From Pseudomonadota bacterium (GTDB taxonomy: Bacteria > Pseudomonadota > Gammaproteobacteria > Burkholderiales > Burkholderiaceae), in the NCBI GenBank assembly GCA_029777935.1, contig JAKORH010000349.1, positions 1 through 12,634 of the forward strand: 12,634 nt of DNA, given 5' to 3'. Numbering within the stretch: position 1 is the stretch's first letter; each line of letters opens with the position of its first letter. The translations under genes were made by a program, and so were the position numbers. The notes under the pieces were generated by a model. That model did no database searches. It was not told the origin of the DNA and saw only the letters and a list, made by a program, of their open reading frames with translations. Below, piece by piece: positions 7,250 to 12,634 of the stretch.

Positions 7250-7323
7250 GTCATTCCCGCGGAAGCGGGAATCCAGTGGCTTGGTCTCGAACGACGCTGG
7301 GTCCCCGCTTTCGCGGGGACGAC
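7250..7323. repeat. Head-to-head pair of ~27-nt hairpin units (REP/BIME-like)
   Basis: The left unit (7250-7276) reads GTC, then arm ATTCCCGC, loop GGAA, arm GCGGGAAT, then CCAG. The right unit (7297-7323), read on the minus strand, is GTC, arm GTCCCCGC, loop GAAA, arm GCGGGGAC, then CCAG. The two copies differ in the stem by paired changes that keep perfect 8-bp pairing. They lie inverted, 20 nt apart, in the 121-nt spacer between the reductase and the Rieske fusion gene. ATTCCCGC/GCGGGAAT palindromes are known as dispersed repeats in several proteobacteria, including dRS3 of Neisseria. Here the pair may act as a transcription attenuator or mRNA-stabilising element. Confidence 0.8.
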
Positions 7324-7352
7324 GCCTTGACGGTCGAAGGTAGAGTCTCCGC

Positions 7353-7979
7353 ATGAGCGACGCACTCGAGTTCCTCATCAAGGCGCGGCCCGACGCGATG
7401 GGCCATTACTTCAAGTTCATGAAGGAGGCCGGCAAGCATCTCGACCCGAAGACGCGCAACCTGATCTCGGTGATCACCAAGGTGCACGCGCAGACTGACC
7501 GCGGCTTCCGTCAATACCTGTCGCGGGCGCTGCGCGAGGGCTGCACGCCGGCCGAGGTGCTCGACGCGCTGCTGATGGCGTTTCCGGCGCTCGGGCTGGC
7601 GAAGATCGTGTGGGCGGTCGACGTCATCCTTGACATGGACCTGCCCGCGTTTCAGCCCGCCGCGATGGGACTGCCCGGCGCGTGGCATGACGTGATGGCG
7701 GCCGACGCGCTCGCCGTGGGCGCGGCCGAGCGCGTCGACTGCGACGGCCGGGGCCTGTTCGTCTATCGCGGCGCCGGGGAATTCCGCGTCTACGACAGCC
7801 GCTGCCCGCACCAGACCACCGACATCCCGCATCTGGCACTGCAGGGAACGCGGCTGACGTGTCCCAAACATGCGTGGGCGTTCGACATCACGACCGGCGC
7901 GTGCATCGACAAGGGCGATGCGCCGCTCGCGCGCTGGAAGTCGAAGGTCGAAGGCGGGCGCGTTTTCGCCTATTGGTGA
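7353..7979 (+). CDS. Carboxymuconolactone decarboxylase-like/Rieske [2Fe-2S] fusion protein
   Basis: The 208-residue product joins two domains. Residues 1-100 are an all-helical CMD/AhpD-like domain ([41 protein letters not shown]). It lacks the CxxC of AhpD peroxidase partners, so a thiol peroxidase role is unlikely. Residues about 108-208 are a Rieske ferredoxin domain with ligands C151, H153, C170 and H173 (CPH and CPKH), close in style to small oxygenase ferredoxins. The ATG at 7353 follows a weak GAAGG at 7336-7340 and lies 30 nt after the paired hairpins. The stop is 1 nt from the cysG start, so the two are probably translated from one message. It could take electrons from the ferredoxin-reductase fusion upstream. 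The enzyme substrate, if there is one, cannot be read from the sequence. Confidence 0.86.
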   Translation: MSDALEFLIKARPDAMGHYFKFMKEAGKHLDPKTRNLISVITKVHAQTDRGFRQYLSRALREGCTPAEVLDALLMAFPALGLAKIVWAVDVILDMDLPAFQPAAMGLPGAWHDVMAADALAVGAAERVDCDGRGLFVYRGAGEFRVYDSRCPHQTTDIPHLALQGTRLTCPKHAWAFDITTGACIDKGDAPLARWKSKVEGGRVFAYW

Positions 7980-7980
7980 C

Positions 7981-9372
7981 ATGAATACGTTGCCGATCTT
8001 TCTCAAGCTCGCCGATCAGCCATGCGCGGTGATCGGCGGCGGCGAAGTCGCGGCGCGCAAGGTCGCGCTGCTGCTCGACGCGGGTGCGCGGGTGACGGTG
8101 ACGGCACCTGCGCTGTGCGAGGCGCTGGCGGAACTGGTCGCGCAGCGGCGCATCGCGCATCGACCGGAGATCTTCGGCGCCGAGGCGCTGGCCGACGTGG
8201 CGCTCGCGATCGCTGCCACCGACGATCGCGCTGTCAATGCCGAGGTGTCGCGCATCGCGCAGGCGCGCCGCGTTCCGGTCAACGTGGTCGACGATCCCGA
8301 GCTGTGCTCGTTCATCCTGCCGGCGATCGTCGATCGCGCGCCGGTGCAGATCGCGGTGTCCACGGGCGGCGCGTCGCCCGTGCTGGCGCGGCTGCTGCGC
8401 GCGAAGCTCGAGGCCGTCATTCCCGCGGCGTACGGCCAGCTCGCGTCGCTGGCGCAGCGCTTCCGCCCGCGGGTCAAGGAGCGGCTGCCGCTGCCGGCGC
8501 GCCGGCCGTTCTGGGAGAAGGTGCTGCAGGGGCCGATCGCAGAGCTCGTGTTCTCCGGCCGCGCGGCGCAGGCCGAGCAGGCGCTCGCGCGCGCGCTCGA
8601 AGACGAGGCGGCGTCTCCGCCTGCCGCCGGCGAGGTGTATCTGGTCGGCGCCGGTCCCGGCAATCCCGAGCTGCTGACCTTCGCCGCGCTGCGCCTGATG
8701 CAGCAGGCCGACGTGGTGCTGCACGATCATCTGGTGTCGCCGCAGATCCTCGACCTGACGCGGCGTGATGCGCAGCGGATCTACGTCGGCAAGCAGCGTT
8801 CCAACCATGCGATGCGCCAGGAGCACATCAACGAGCTGATGGTCGAGCTCGCGCGACAGGGCAAGCGGGTGCTGCGGCTGAAGGGCGGCGATCCGTACGT
8901 GTTCGGCCGCGGCGGCGAGGAGATCGAGACGCTCGCCGCCAGTGGCATCCGCTTCCAGGTCGTTCCGGGCGTCACCGCCGCGTGCGGTGTGGCGGCCTAT
9001 GCGGGCATTCCGCTGACCCATCGCGACTACGCGCAGTCGTGCGTGCTGGTCACGGGCCACCTGAAGGACGGCACGATGAACCTCGACTGGCACGGTCTGG
9101 CGCGGCCGCGGCAGACGGTCGTCGTCTACATGGGCCTGCTCGGGCTGCGCAAGCTCGCCGACGAACTGATCGCGCACGGCATGCCGCGCGACATGCCGGC
9201 CGCAGTCGTGCAGCAGGCCACGCTGCCGCAGCAGCGCGTGGTCACCGCCACGCTGGACGAGTTGCCGCAGCGGGTCGAGGAGGCCGGCCTGCATCCGCCG
9301 ACGCTGGTGATCGTCGGCGACGTGGTCAAGCTGCGCGACAAGCTCGACTGGTTCGGCGCGCCGCTGGCTTGA
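7981..9372 (+). CDS. cysG: Siroheme synthase CysG (precorrin-2 dehydrogenase/ferrochelatase and uroporphyrinogen-III C-methyltransferase)
   Basis: CysG makes siroheme from uroporphyrinogen III by two methylations, NAD-dependent oxidation and iron insertion. The 463 residues match the trifunctional family (about 457 in E. coli). The N-terminal dehydrogenase/chelatase part has the nucleotide-binding [11 protein letters not shown] (18-27 region) and [11 protein letters not shown], where D104/D105 correspond to the catalytic Asp of the family; S127 in VSTGGASP fits the reported phosphoserine site. The C-terminal methyltransferase starts near 217 with [10 protein letters not shown], then HDHLVS (248-253), VGKQRSNH (269-276) and [16 protein letters not shown] (299-314). 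Asn228 replaces the more common Asp of GAGPGD. The ATG at 7981 is 1 nt after the upstream stop. Siroheme is the cofactor of sulfite and nitrite reductases, so the gene suggests a siroheme enzyme elsewhere, plausibly reverse DsrAB. Confidence 0.95.
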   Translation: MNTLPIFLKLADQPCAVIGGGEVAARKVALLLDAGARVTVTAPALCEALAELVAQRRIAHRPEIFGAEALADVALAIAATDDRAVNAEVSRIAQARRVPVNVVDDPELCSFILPAIVDRAPVQIAVSTGGASPVLARLLRAKLEAVIPAAYGQLASLAQRFRPRVKERLPLPARRPFWEKVLQGPIAELVFSGRAAQAEQALARALEDEAASPPAAGEVYLVGAGPGNPELLTFAALRLMQQADVVLHDHLVSPQILDLTRRDAQRIYVGKQRSNHAMRQEHINELMVELARQGKRVLRLKGGDPYVFGRGGEEIETLAASGIRFQVVPGVTAACGVAAYAGIPLTHRDYAQSCVLVTGHLKDGTMNLDWHGLARPRQTVVVYMGLLGLRKLADELIAHGMPRDMPAAVVQQATLPQQRVVTATLDELPQRVEEAGLHPPTLVIVGDVVKLRDKLDWFGAPLA

Positions 9373-9378
9373 CACGCT

Positions 9379-9448
9379 GTCACCCCGGCGCAGGCCGGGG
9401 CCCAATTTTCAACGCTGCAACTTGGGCCCCGGCCTGCGCCGGGGCGAC
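9379..9448. repeat. Large inverted repeat of two ~27-nt hairpin units; possible bidirectional terminator
   Basis: Arms 9379-9405 and 9422-9448 are inverted copies with one mismatch in 27 and a 16-nt centre. Each arm is itself a hairpin: CCCCGGC, loop GCAG, GCCGGGG. The unit follows the same plan as the 7250-7323 pair (GTC, 8-nt arm, 4-nt loop, 8-nt arm, CCA). It sits just after cysG and before the end of the convergent gene at 9518, where a bidirectional terminator would be useful. There is no clear T tract, so intrinsic termination is only possible, not shown. Confidence 0.8.
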
Positions 9449-9499
9449 GTCGCGATCGTGAACCGTTGCTCACTGCCGGCTGCGCTTTACTCGCAATTC

Positions 9500-9520
9500 T
9501 CAATCCTCAATCCTCAATCA
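9500..9520. repeat. Heptamer tandem repeat (TCAATCC-type, three copies) over a stop codon
   Basis: Three consecutive 7-nt units lie here: TCAATCC, TCAATCC and TCAATCA. The last unit contains the TGA stop (minus strand) of the gene ending at 9518. Since 7 is not a multiple of 3, copy-number change could only alter the non-coding tail unless the terminal copy is affected. Confidence 0.6.
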
Positions 9521-10570
9521 ATGCTGTCCGGCCAGCGTGTGCGTGGCGGCAACGACGGCGGGCGCACCGCCATCGCGCCACTGCTGGCGCAATCGGAGCG
9601 CGAGGTCCTGCACTTGCGCGCGCGTTTCCCCGACCGCGTGCTCGAGCGCGGCCACATCGATGCGCCCCGCCTCGCAACAGGCGGCGAGAGCAGGTGCCAG
9701 CGCGCGCCGCAGCCCGTCGAAGGTCGCGAACCAGAACAGCAGCGAGGCGCGCGCATCTCGCGCGGTGAGTTGCGGCAGCGTAATCAGGCAATCGGCCAGC
9801 AGATCGCGCAGCGCGCGCAGCGTCAGCTCCGCGCGCCGGTCCTCGAGATGCGCGAGCATTTCTTCCCACTCGGGGCCCAGCAGGTCGCCCGCGCGCAGCT
9901 CGCCAAGTTCGTGCAGCACCAGCGTCTCGGCTTCGCCGCGCGCCATCCGCTCGACCGCACCCGACGGCTCGGGGCCGTAGGCATCGAGCGCGGCGGCGAA
10001 GGTGCGCTCGCCGCTTCGCTGCGCGGCCTCGGCGCGGCTCCACAGCCAGCGGCGCAGCGCGTCGAGGCGGATCAGCACGGTGCCGGCGCGGCTGGCGGCC
10101 GGAGCCGCGACCACGCCGCGCGCCAGTTCGCGATCCGCGATCAACACGCGCGCGCCGTCGCGCATCTGCTCGTCGGCGCGCTCGGCGAGGAAGAACAGCG
10201 GCGCGCCGAAGAGCCCGATGCCCGCGCCGTACACGAGATTGTGCGCGGCCAGCTCGCGGTTGGCCGCGGCTTCGTCGAACGGGTCGAGCGGGGCTGCAAG
10301 CGGCAGCGGCTCGAACTGCGCGTCGCCGCGCTCGCGCAGCGTGTCCCACGCCTGTTCGCGCGCGGCGATGAAGCGGCTCAGCCTCTGCCTTTCGGGGGCG
10401 GCCTCGAGCGGCAATTGCTCGGCCCAGCGAAAGTACTCGCGCATGCCGAGCAGGTAGGTGCACAGCGACTTCTCGCGCGCGTGCAGTGCATCGGCCCGAT
10501 CGCAGTTGCGCTGGACCGCGTCGACCAGTGGCCCGAGTTCGCCGTGGTCCGTCGCGACGGCGCGGCTCAC
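9518..10570 (-). CDS. Sfum_1244-like protein of unknown function
   Basis: From a GTG at 10570 the product has 350 residues, is soluble, and is rich in Ala, Leu, Arg and Glu. The N-terminal segment LVDAVQRNCDRADALHAREK, with CTYLLGMREYFRWAE just after (37-51), recalls the uncharacterised Sfum_1244 family; I make this match from memory, with moderate confidence. A conserved-looking LVLHELGE at 217-224 could be a metal or catalytic site, though it is not a full HExxH zinc motif. The helical C-terminal half includes HLADCLITLP-like sequence (about 256-266). The frame is open far upstream, but GTG at 10570 overlaps the S24-like stop as GTGA, a typical coupled start, and the homologous segment begins right after it. 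The gene converges on cysG. No function can be given. Confidence 0.8.
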   Translation of the reverse strand: MSRAVATDHGELGPLVDAVQRNCDRADALHAREKSLCTYLLGMREYFRWAEQLPLEAAPERQRLSRFIAAREQAWDTLRERGDAQFEPLPLAAPLDPFDEAAANRELAAHNLVYGAGIGLFGAPLFFLAERADEQMRDGARVLIADRELARGVVAAPAASRAGTVLIRLDALRRWLWSRAEAAQRSGERTFAAALDAYGPEPSGAVERMARGEAETLVLHELGELRAGDLLGPEWEEMLAHLEDRRAELTLRALRDLLADCLITLPQLTARDARASLLFWFATFDGLRRALAPALAACCEAGRIDVAALEHAVGETRAQVQDLALRLRQQWRDGGAPAVVAATHTLAGQH

Positions 10571-11004
10571 TCGACGTAGCGCCTGGTTTCGCGCCGGCGT
10601 CCGGGACGGTTCTTCTGGATGATCACGCCGCGCACCGCGCCGAGGTCGGGCAGGTCGATCGGCGGGTACTCCGGATTCAGCGCCGCCAGGCGCCAGCCGT
10701 CGCCGTGCCGCTGCAGCCGGCGGAAGATCCATTCGGCATTCGCGAGCGCCAGCACGTAGGCGCCGTCGGTCGCGTGGCCCTCGGGTTCGATCACCACCAC
10801 GTCGCCTTCGTTGAACTCCGGCGCCATCGAATCTCCGAGCACCATCAGCGCGAACGGCTCGGCGCCCGCGCACGCGCTTTCGACGGGTTCGGCGCGGATC
10901 GGGATCGGCACTCGCGCGCCCCGGGATTGCCGCAACGGAAAGTTCCTCGACCGTGCTGACGCGCCCGATTCTGCGAGCGGGGGCGGGGCGCAAGAATCAC
11001 CCAT
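10567..11004 (-). CDS. S24/LexA-like peptidase-fold protein without HTH domain
   Basis: The C-terminal part (about 38-130 of 145 residues) has the S24 fold shared by LexA, UmuD and phage repressors. It shows ALMVLGDSMAPEFNEGDVVVIEP, the core of which, GDSM with nucleophile S59, is at 57-60. In active S24 proteins a Lys follows about 35-40 residues later in a pattern like EVTVKRL; here the matching stretch is EWIFRRL (91-97), with Arg95 in place of Lys. Self-cleavage is therefore doubtful. The N-terminal 37 residues are too short and Arg/Pro/Ser-rich for a DNA-binding domain. I favour ATG at 11004; a GTG at 11022 is an alternative, and neither has a strong ribosome binding site. The stop overlaps the next gene as GTGA, so the two products likely act together. 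A 21-bp palindrome lies upstream. Confidence 0.8.
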   Translation of the reverse strand: MGDSCAPPPLAESGASARSRNFPLRQSRGARVPIPIRAEPVESACAGAEPFALMVLGDSMAPEFNEGDVVVIEPEGHATDGAYVLALANAEWIFRRLQRHGDGWRLAALNPEYPPIDLPDLGAVRGVIIQKNRPGRRRETRRYVE

Positions 11005-11056
11005 GCGGGTAGCCGTTGCCACGCCTTCGCAGCAGGGCGAAACCCCTCTTGTCGCC

Positions 11057-11077
11057 GCAGCTTAGTCGCTAAACTGC
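11057..11077. promoter_or_regulatory. Near-perfect 21-bp palindrome, candidate operator
   Basis: Left arm GCAGCTTAG (11057-11065) and right arm CTAAACTGC (11069-11077) are inverted copies with 8 of 9 pairs matched around a TCG centre. It lies between the divergent S24-like gene (start 11004) and tusA (start 11133), about 55 nt from each. That size and place fit a dimeric repressor operator that could control either side. Weak -35/-10-like hexamers (TTGTCG at 11049, TAAACT at 11070, only 15 nt apart) overlap it on the plus strand. The regulator is unknown. Confidence 0.5.
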
Positions 11078-11132
11078 GAGTACGCTGTGCTGGCTTGCAT
11101 GGCACGGTACGTCTGCCACGGGGAGATGCGGC

Positions 11133-11360
11133 ATGAATCACGACAAGGAACTGGACGCGCGCGGACTGGCCTGTCCGCTGCCGATCGTGAAGACGCGCAA
11201 GGCGCTGAACGAACTCACGTCCGGCCAGGTGCTGCGCGTGGTGGCGACCGATTCGGGTTCGGTGGCCGACATGAAGGCCTTCTCCGAACAGACCGGCAAC
11301 GAACTGCTGGCGTCGTCGCAGGACGGCGGCACGTACGTCTTCTACCTGAAGCGGCGCTGA
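11133..11360 (+). CDS. tusA: TusA-type sulfur carrier protein
   Basis: TusA carries sulfur as a persulfide on a conserved cysteine in the cytoplasm. In sulfur oxidizers it delivers sulfur to the Dsr or sulfur-oxidizing Hdr-like pathways. The 75 residues are normal length. The hallmark CPxP motif is present as C14-P-L-P in LDARGLACPLPIVKTRKAL, followed by the two-helix, four-strand pattern ending YVFYLKRR. The ATG at 11133 follows CGGGGAG by 7 nt, a good ribosome binding site. It is the first gene of a plus-strand run with the DsrE2-like gene (76 nt downstream) and soxY. Pairing with DsrE2 matches the rhd-tusA-dsrE2 arrangement of many sulfur oxidizers, although no rhodanese gene is present here. 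Confidence 0.94.
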   Translation: MNHDKELDARGLACPLPIVKTRKALNELTSGQVLRVVATDSGSVADMKAFSEQTGNELLASSQDGGTYVFYLKRR

Positions 11361-11436
11361 TCGCGCGGCATCTCATCGCGTAGCACGCGCGTGGCCGCGG
11401 CGGCTGCGCGCAACCTTTTCATATCCAGGGGTCGCA

Positions 11437-11907
11437 ATGACGCAGAAGAAAATGGCTTTGATCGCCACCAAGGGCACGCTGGACTGGGCGTACCCTCCCT
11501 TCATCCTGGCCTCGACCGCGGCGTCGCTCGGCTACGAGGTGCAGATTTTCTTCACCTTCTACGGCCTGCAGCTTCTGCGCAAGGACATCTCGCACATCAA
11601 GATCAGTCCGCTCGCCAATCCGGCGATGCCGATGCCGGTGCCGATGCCGGTGCTGGTGCAGGGGCTGCCCGGCATGGAGTCGATGGCCACGATGATGATG
11701 AAGAACAAGATGAAGGCGAAGGGCGTGGCCTCGCTGGAAGACCTGCGCAACGTCTGCATCGAGACCGACGTGAAGTTCATCGGCTGCCAGATGACGGTCG
11801 ACCTGTTCGAGTTCAGCAAGGACGACTTTATCCCGCAGACGCAGTTCGGCGGCGCGGCGATGTTCCTCGGCTTTGCCGGCGACTCCGACATCAGCCTGTT
11901 TATCTAA
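11437..11907 (+). CDS. dsrE2: DsrE2-type DsrE/DsrF/DrsH-like sulfur-transfer protein
   Basis: DsrE2 proteins are sulfur-trafficking partners of TusA. The 156 residues begin MTQKKMALIATKGTLDWAYP. A Met/Pro-rich stretch (63-90, with AMPMPVPMPV and MATMMMKNKMK) is characteristic of this subfamily. The likely sulfur-binding residue is C117 in FIGCQMTVDLF; a second, C107, lies 10 residues before it. Hydrophobic regions at about 19-45 and 136-147 could be membrane-associated; I cannot say from sequence alone whether it is the membrane (DsrE2A) or soluble (DsrE2B) type. The ATG at 11437 has CAGGGG upstream. Spacing to tusA (76 nt) and absence of a terminator suggest one transcript. Family assignment is strong; the exact subtype is less sure. 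Confidence 0.88.
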   Translation: MTQKKMALIATKGTLDWAYPPFILASTAASLGYEVQIFFTFYGLQLLRKDISHIKISPLANPAMPMPVPMPVLVQGLPGMESMATMMMKNKMKAKGVASLEDLRNVCIETDVKFIGCQMTVDLFEFSKDDFIPQTQFGGAAMFLGFAGDSDISLFI

Positions 11908-12092
11908 CGTTTGCAGGTTAGGGGATGGCCGCAGCGGAATGGCAGGAGGCGGCCGCATCGCCGGTACGATTCGCGAGCGGTCGGGACCATCCGGACAAAC
12001 CTGTACCCCACTGGAAGGAGTGACCGCTGCCGCGGCCTGCGTAACATGCGCCGACCGCGGACGGATCGCACACGGATAAGGGAGACGACCGC
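11908..12092. other. Spacer between dsrE2-like gene and soxY
   Basis: This 185-nt spacer contains an inverted repeat GGCCGC (11927-11932) and GCGGCC (11949-11954) with a 16-nt loop and no T tract, so it is at most a weak terminator or attenuator. A GGAAGGAG (about 12011-12018) abuts a GTG that opens a 19-codon frame, too close for normal initiation. I find no clear promoter. soxY could be on its own transcript or on that of tusA and the dsrE2-like gene. Confidence 0.4.
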
Positions 12093-12560
12093 ATGAGCGA
12101 ATCGAGGCGTGAATTCATCAGACTCACCGGCGTCTTCGGCGCGCTGGCGGCGCTCGGACTGTTGTCGGTCGACGAGGCGCTGGCGCAGCAGGCGGCGTGG
12201 AACAAGGCCGCATTCGAGACCAAGAGCCTGAACGACACGATCAAGGCGCTCGGCGGCGCCGGCGCGGCGTCGAGCGCGGACATCGCGATCACCGCACCCG
12301 ACATCGCCGAGAACGGCGCGGTGGTGCCGATCGGCGTGGCGAGCAAGATCCCGAACACGCAGGCGGTCTACATCATGGTCGAGAAGAACCCGAACACGCT
12401 GGCGGCGGGCTTCAACATTCCGTCCGGCACCGAACCGAACGTCACCACACGCATCAAGATGGGTCAGACCTCCAACGTGCACGCGGTGGTCAGGGCAGGC
12501 GACAAGTTCTTCGTCGCCACCAAGGAAGTCAAGGTCACGCTCGGCGGCTGCGGCGGCTGA
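12093..12560 (+). CDS. soxY: Thiosulfate-oxidation carrier protein SoxY
   Basis: SoxY, with SoxZ, carries the sulfur substrate of the periplasmic Sox pathway on a cysteine near its C terminus. The 155-residue precursor starts with a twin-arginine signal: SRREFI at 4-9, hydrophobic residues 12-24, and a probable cleavage site after ALA at residue 31. The mature part is an immunoglobulin-like fold ending in the signature GGCGG, with the reactive cysteine at C153. This swinging-arm tail is diagnostic. The ATG at 12093 follows AAGGGAG by 8 nt. The 74 nt after the stop do not yet show a soxZ start, though purine-rich sequence near the right edge (GAGGGGG at 12620-12626) could be its ribosome binding site. 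Export by Tat as a SoxYZ complex is established for the family. Confidence 0.96.
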   Translation: MSESRREFIRLTGVFGALAALGLLSVDEALAQQAAWNKAAFETKSLNDTIKALGGAGAASSADIAITAPDIAENGAVVPIGVASKIPNTQAVYIMVEKNPNTLAAGFNIPSGTEPNVTTRIKMGQTSNVHAVVRAGDKFFVATKEVKVTLGGCGG

Positions 12561-12634
12561 GACGGAGCGGCGCGCAATGTACCGAGTCGCGGACCGTTCG
12601 TTGCTGGCTGGGGGAGCACGAGGGGGCCAGCCGA

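Noticed and set aside
11631..11656. Short atgccg/gtgccg repeats as a possible tandem repeat or CRISPR-like element
   Set aside because: They encode the Met-Pro-Val repeat typical of DsrE2 proteins and are explained by the coding sequence.
12017..12080. 19-codon frame (GTG near 12019) with a CxxC just upstream of soxY
   Set aside because: The GGAAGGAG abuts the GTG with no spacer, and the peptide has no known match or CxxCH haem motif.
12577..12634. ATG at 12577 as the start of soxZ
   Set aside because: The visible residues (MYRVADRSLLAGG) do not resemble the SoxZ N terminus. soxZ more likely begins just beyond the right edge.
1..12634. tRNA, rRNA or CRISPR array
   Set aside because: Reading both strands gave no cloverleaf-like sequence, rRNA signature or regularly spaced direct repeats.

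Overview
This window looks like part of the sulfur-oxidation island of a GC-rich proteobacterium. A sulfur-oxidizing betaproteobacterium (Thiobacillus-like or Burkholderiales-like) is most likely. The evidence is a sat-aprM-aprB-aprA set in the order known from sulfur oxidizers, with the AprM membrane protein rather than Qmo, plus tusA, a DsrE2-type gene and soxY in the same 12.6 kb. An intergenic element of a kind I associate with Burkholderiales genomes lies near 4.9 kb. The taxonomic call is inference.

Layout. Minus strand, 1-3111: sat, aprM, aprB and aprA, with aprA cut by the left edge. In sulfur oxidation AprBA condenses sulfite with AMP to APS, AprM probably passes the electrons to the membrane, and Sat turns APS plus pyrophosphate into ATP and sulfate. 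A 337-bp divergent spacer (3112-3448) holds two related small hairpins and GGTA-rich sequence. Plus strand, 3449-9372: a TauE/SafE-type anion exporter candidate, an unrecognised three-helix membrane protein overlapping it by 4 nt, a tandem universal stress protein, a fusion of an HTH-like domain with a 2Fe-2S ferredoxin and an FAD/NAD(P) reductase, a carboxymuconolactone decarboxylase-like/Rieske fusion, and a full-length trifunctional siroheme synthase (cysG). The last two are 1 nt apart. CysG suggests a need for siroheme, for example for a sulfite reductase outside the window.

Minus strand, 9518-11004: a two-gene unit of an S24/LexA-like protein (no HTH, catalytic Lys apparently replaced by Arg) and a roughly 350-residue protein resembling the uncharacterised Sfum_1244 family, overlapping by GTGA. 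Plus strand, 11133 to the end: tusA, a DsrE2-like gene and soxY, carriers of protein-bound sulfur. soxZ is expected just past the right edge.

Non-coding structure. Two spacers (7250-7323 and 9379-9448) each carry two head-to-head copies of a roughly 27-nt hairpin unit with the same plan (GTC, 8-nt arm, 4-nt loop, 8-nt arm, CCAG or CCAA). The copies differ by paired changes that keep the stems. A third repeat cluster lies at 4892-4967, and a near-perfect 21-bp palindrome lies between the S24-like gene and tusA. The best candidates for an undescribed system are the redox cassette between the exporter and cysG, and the S24/Sfum_1244-like pair.
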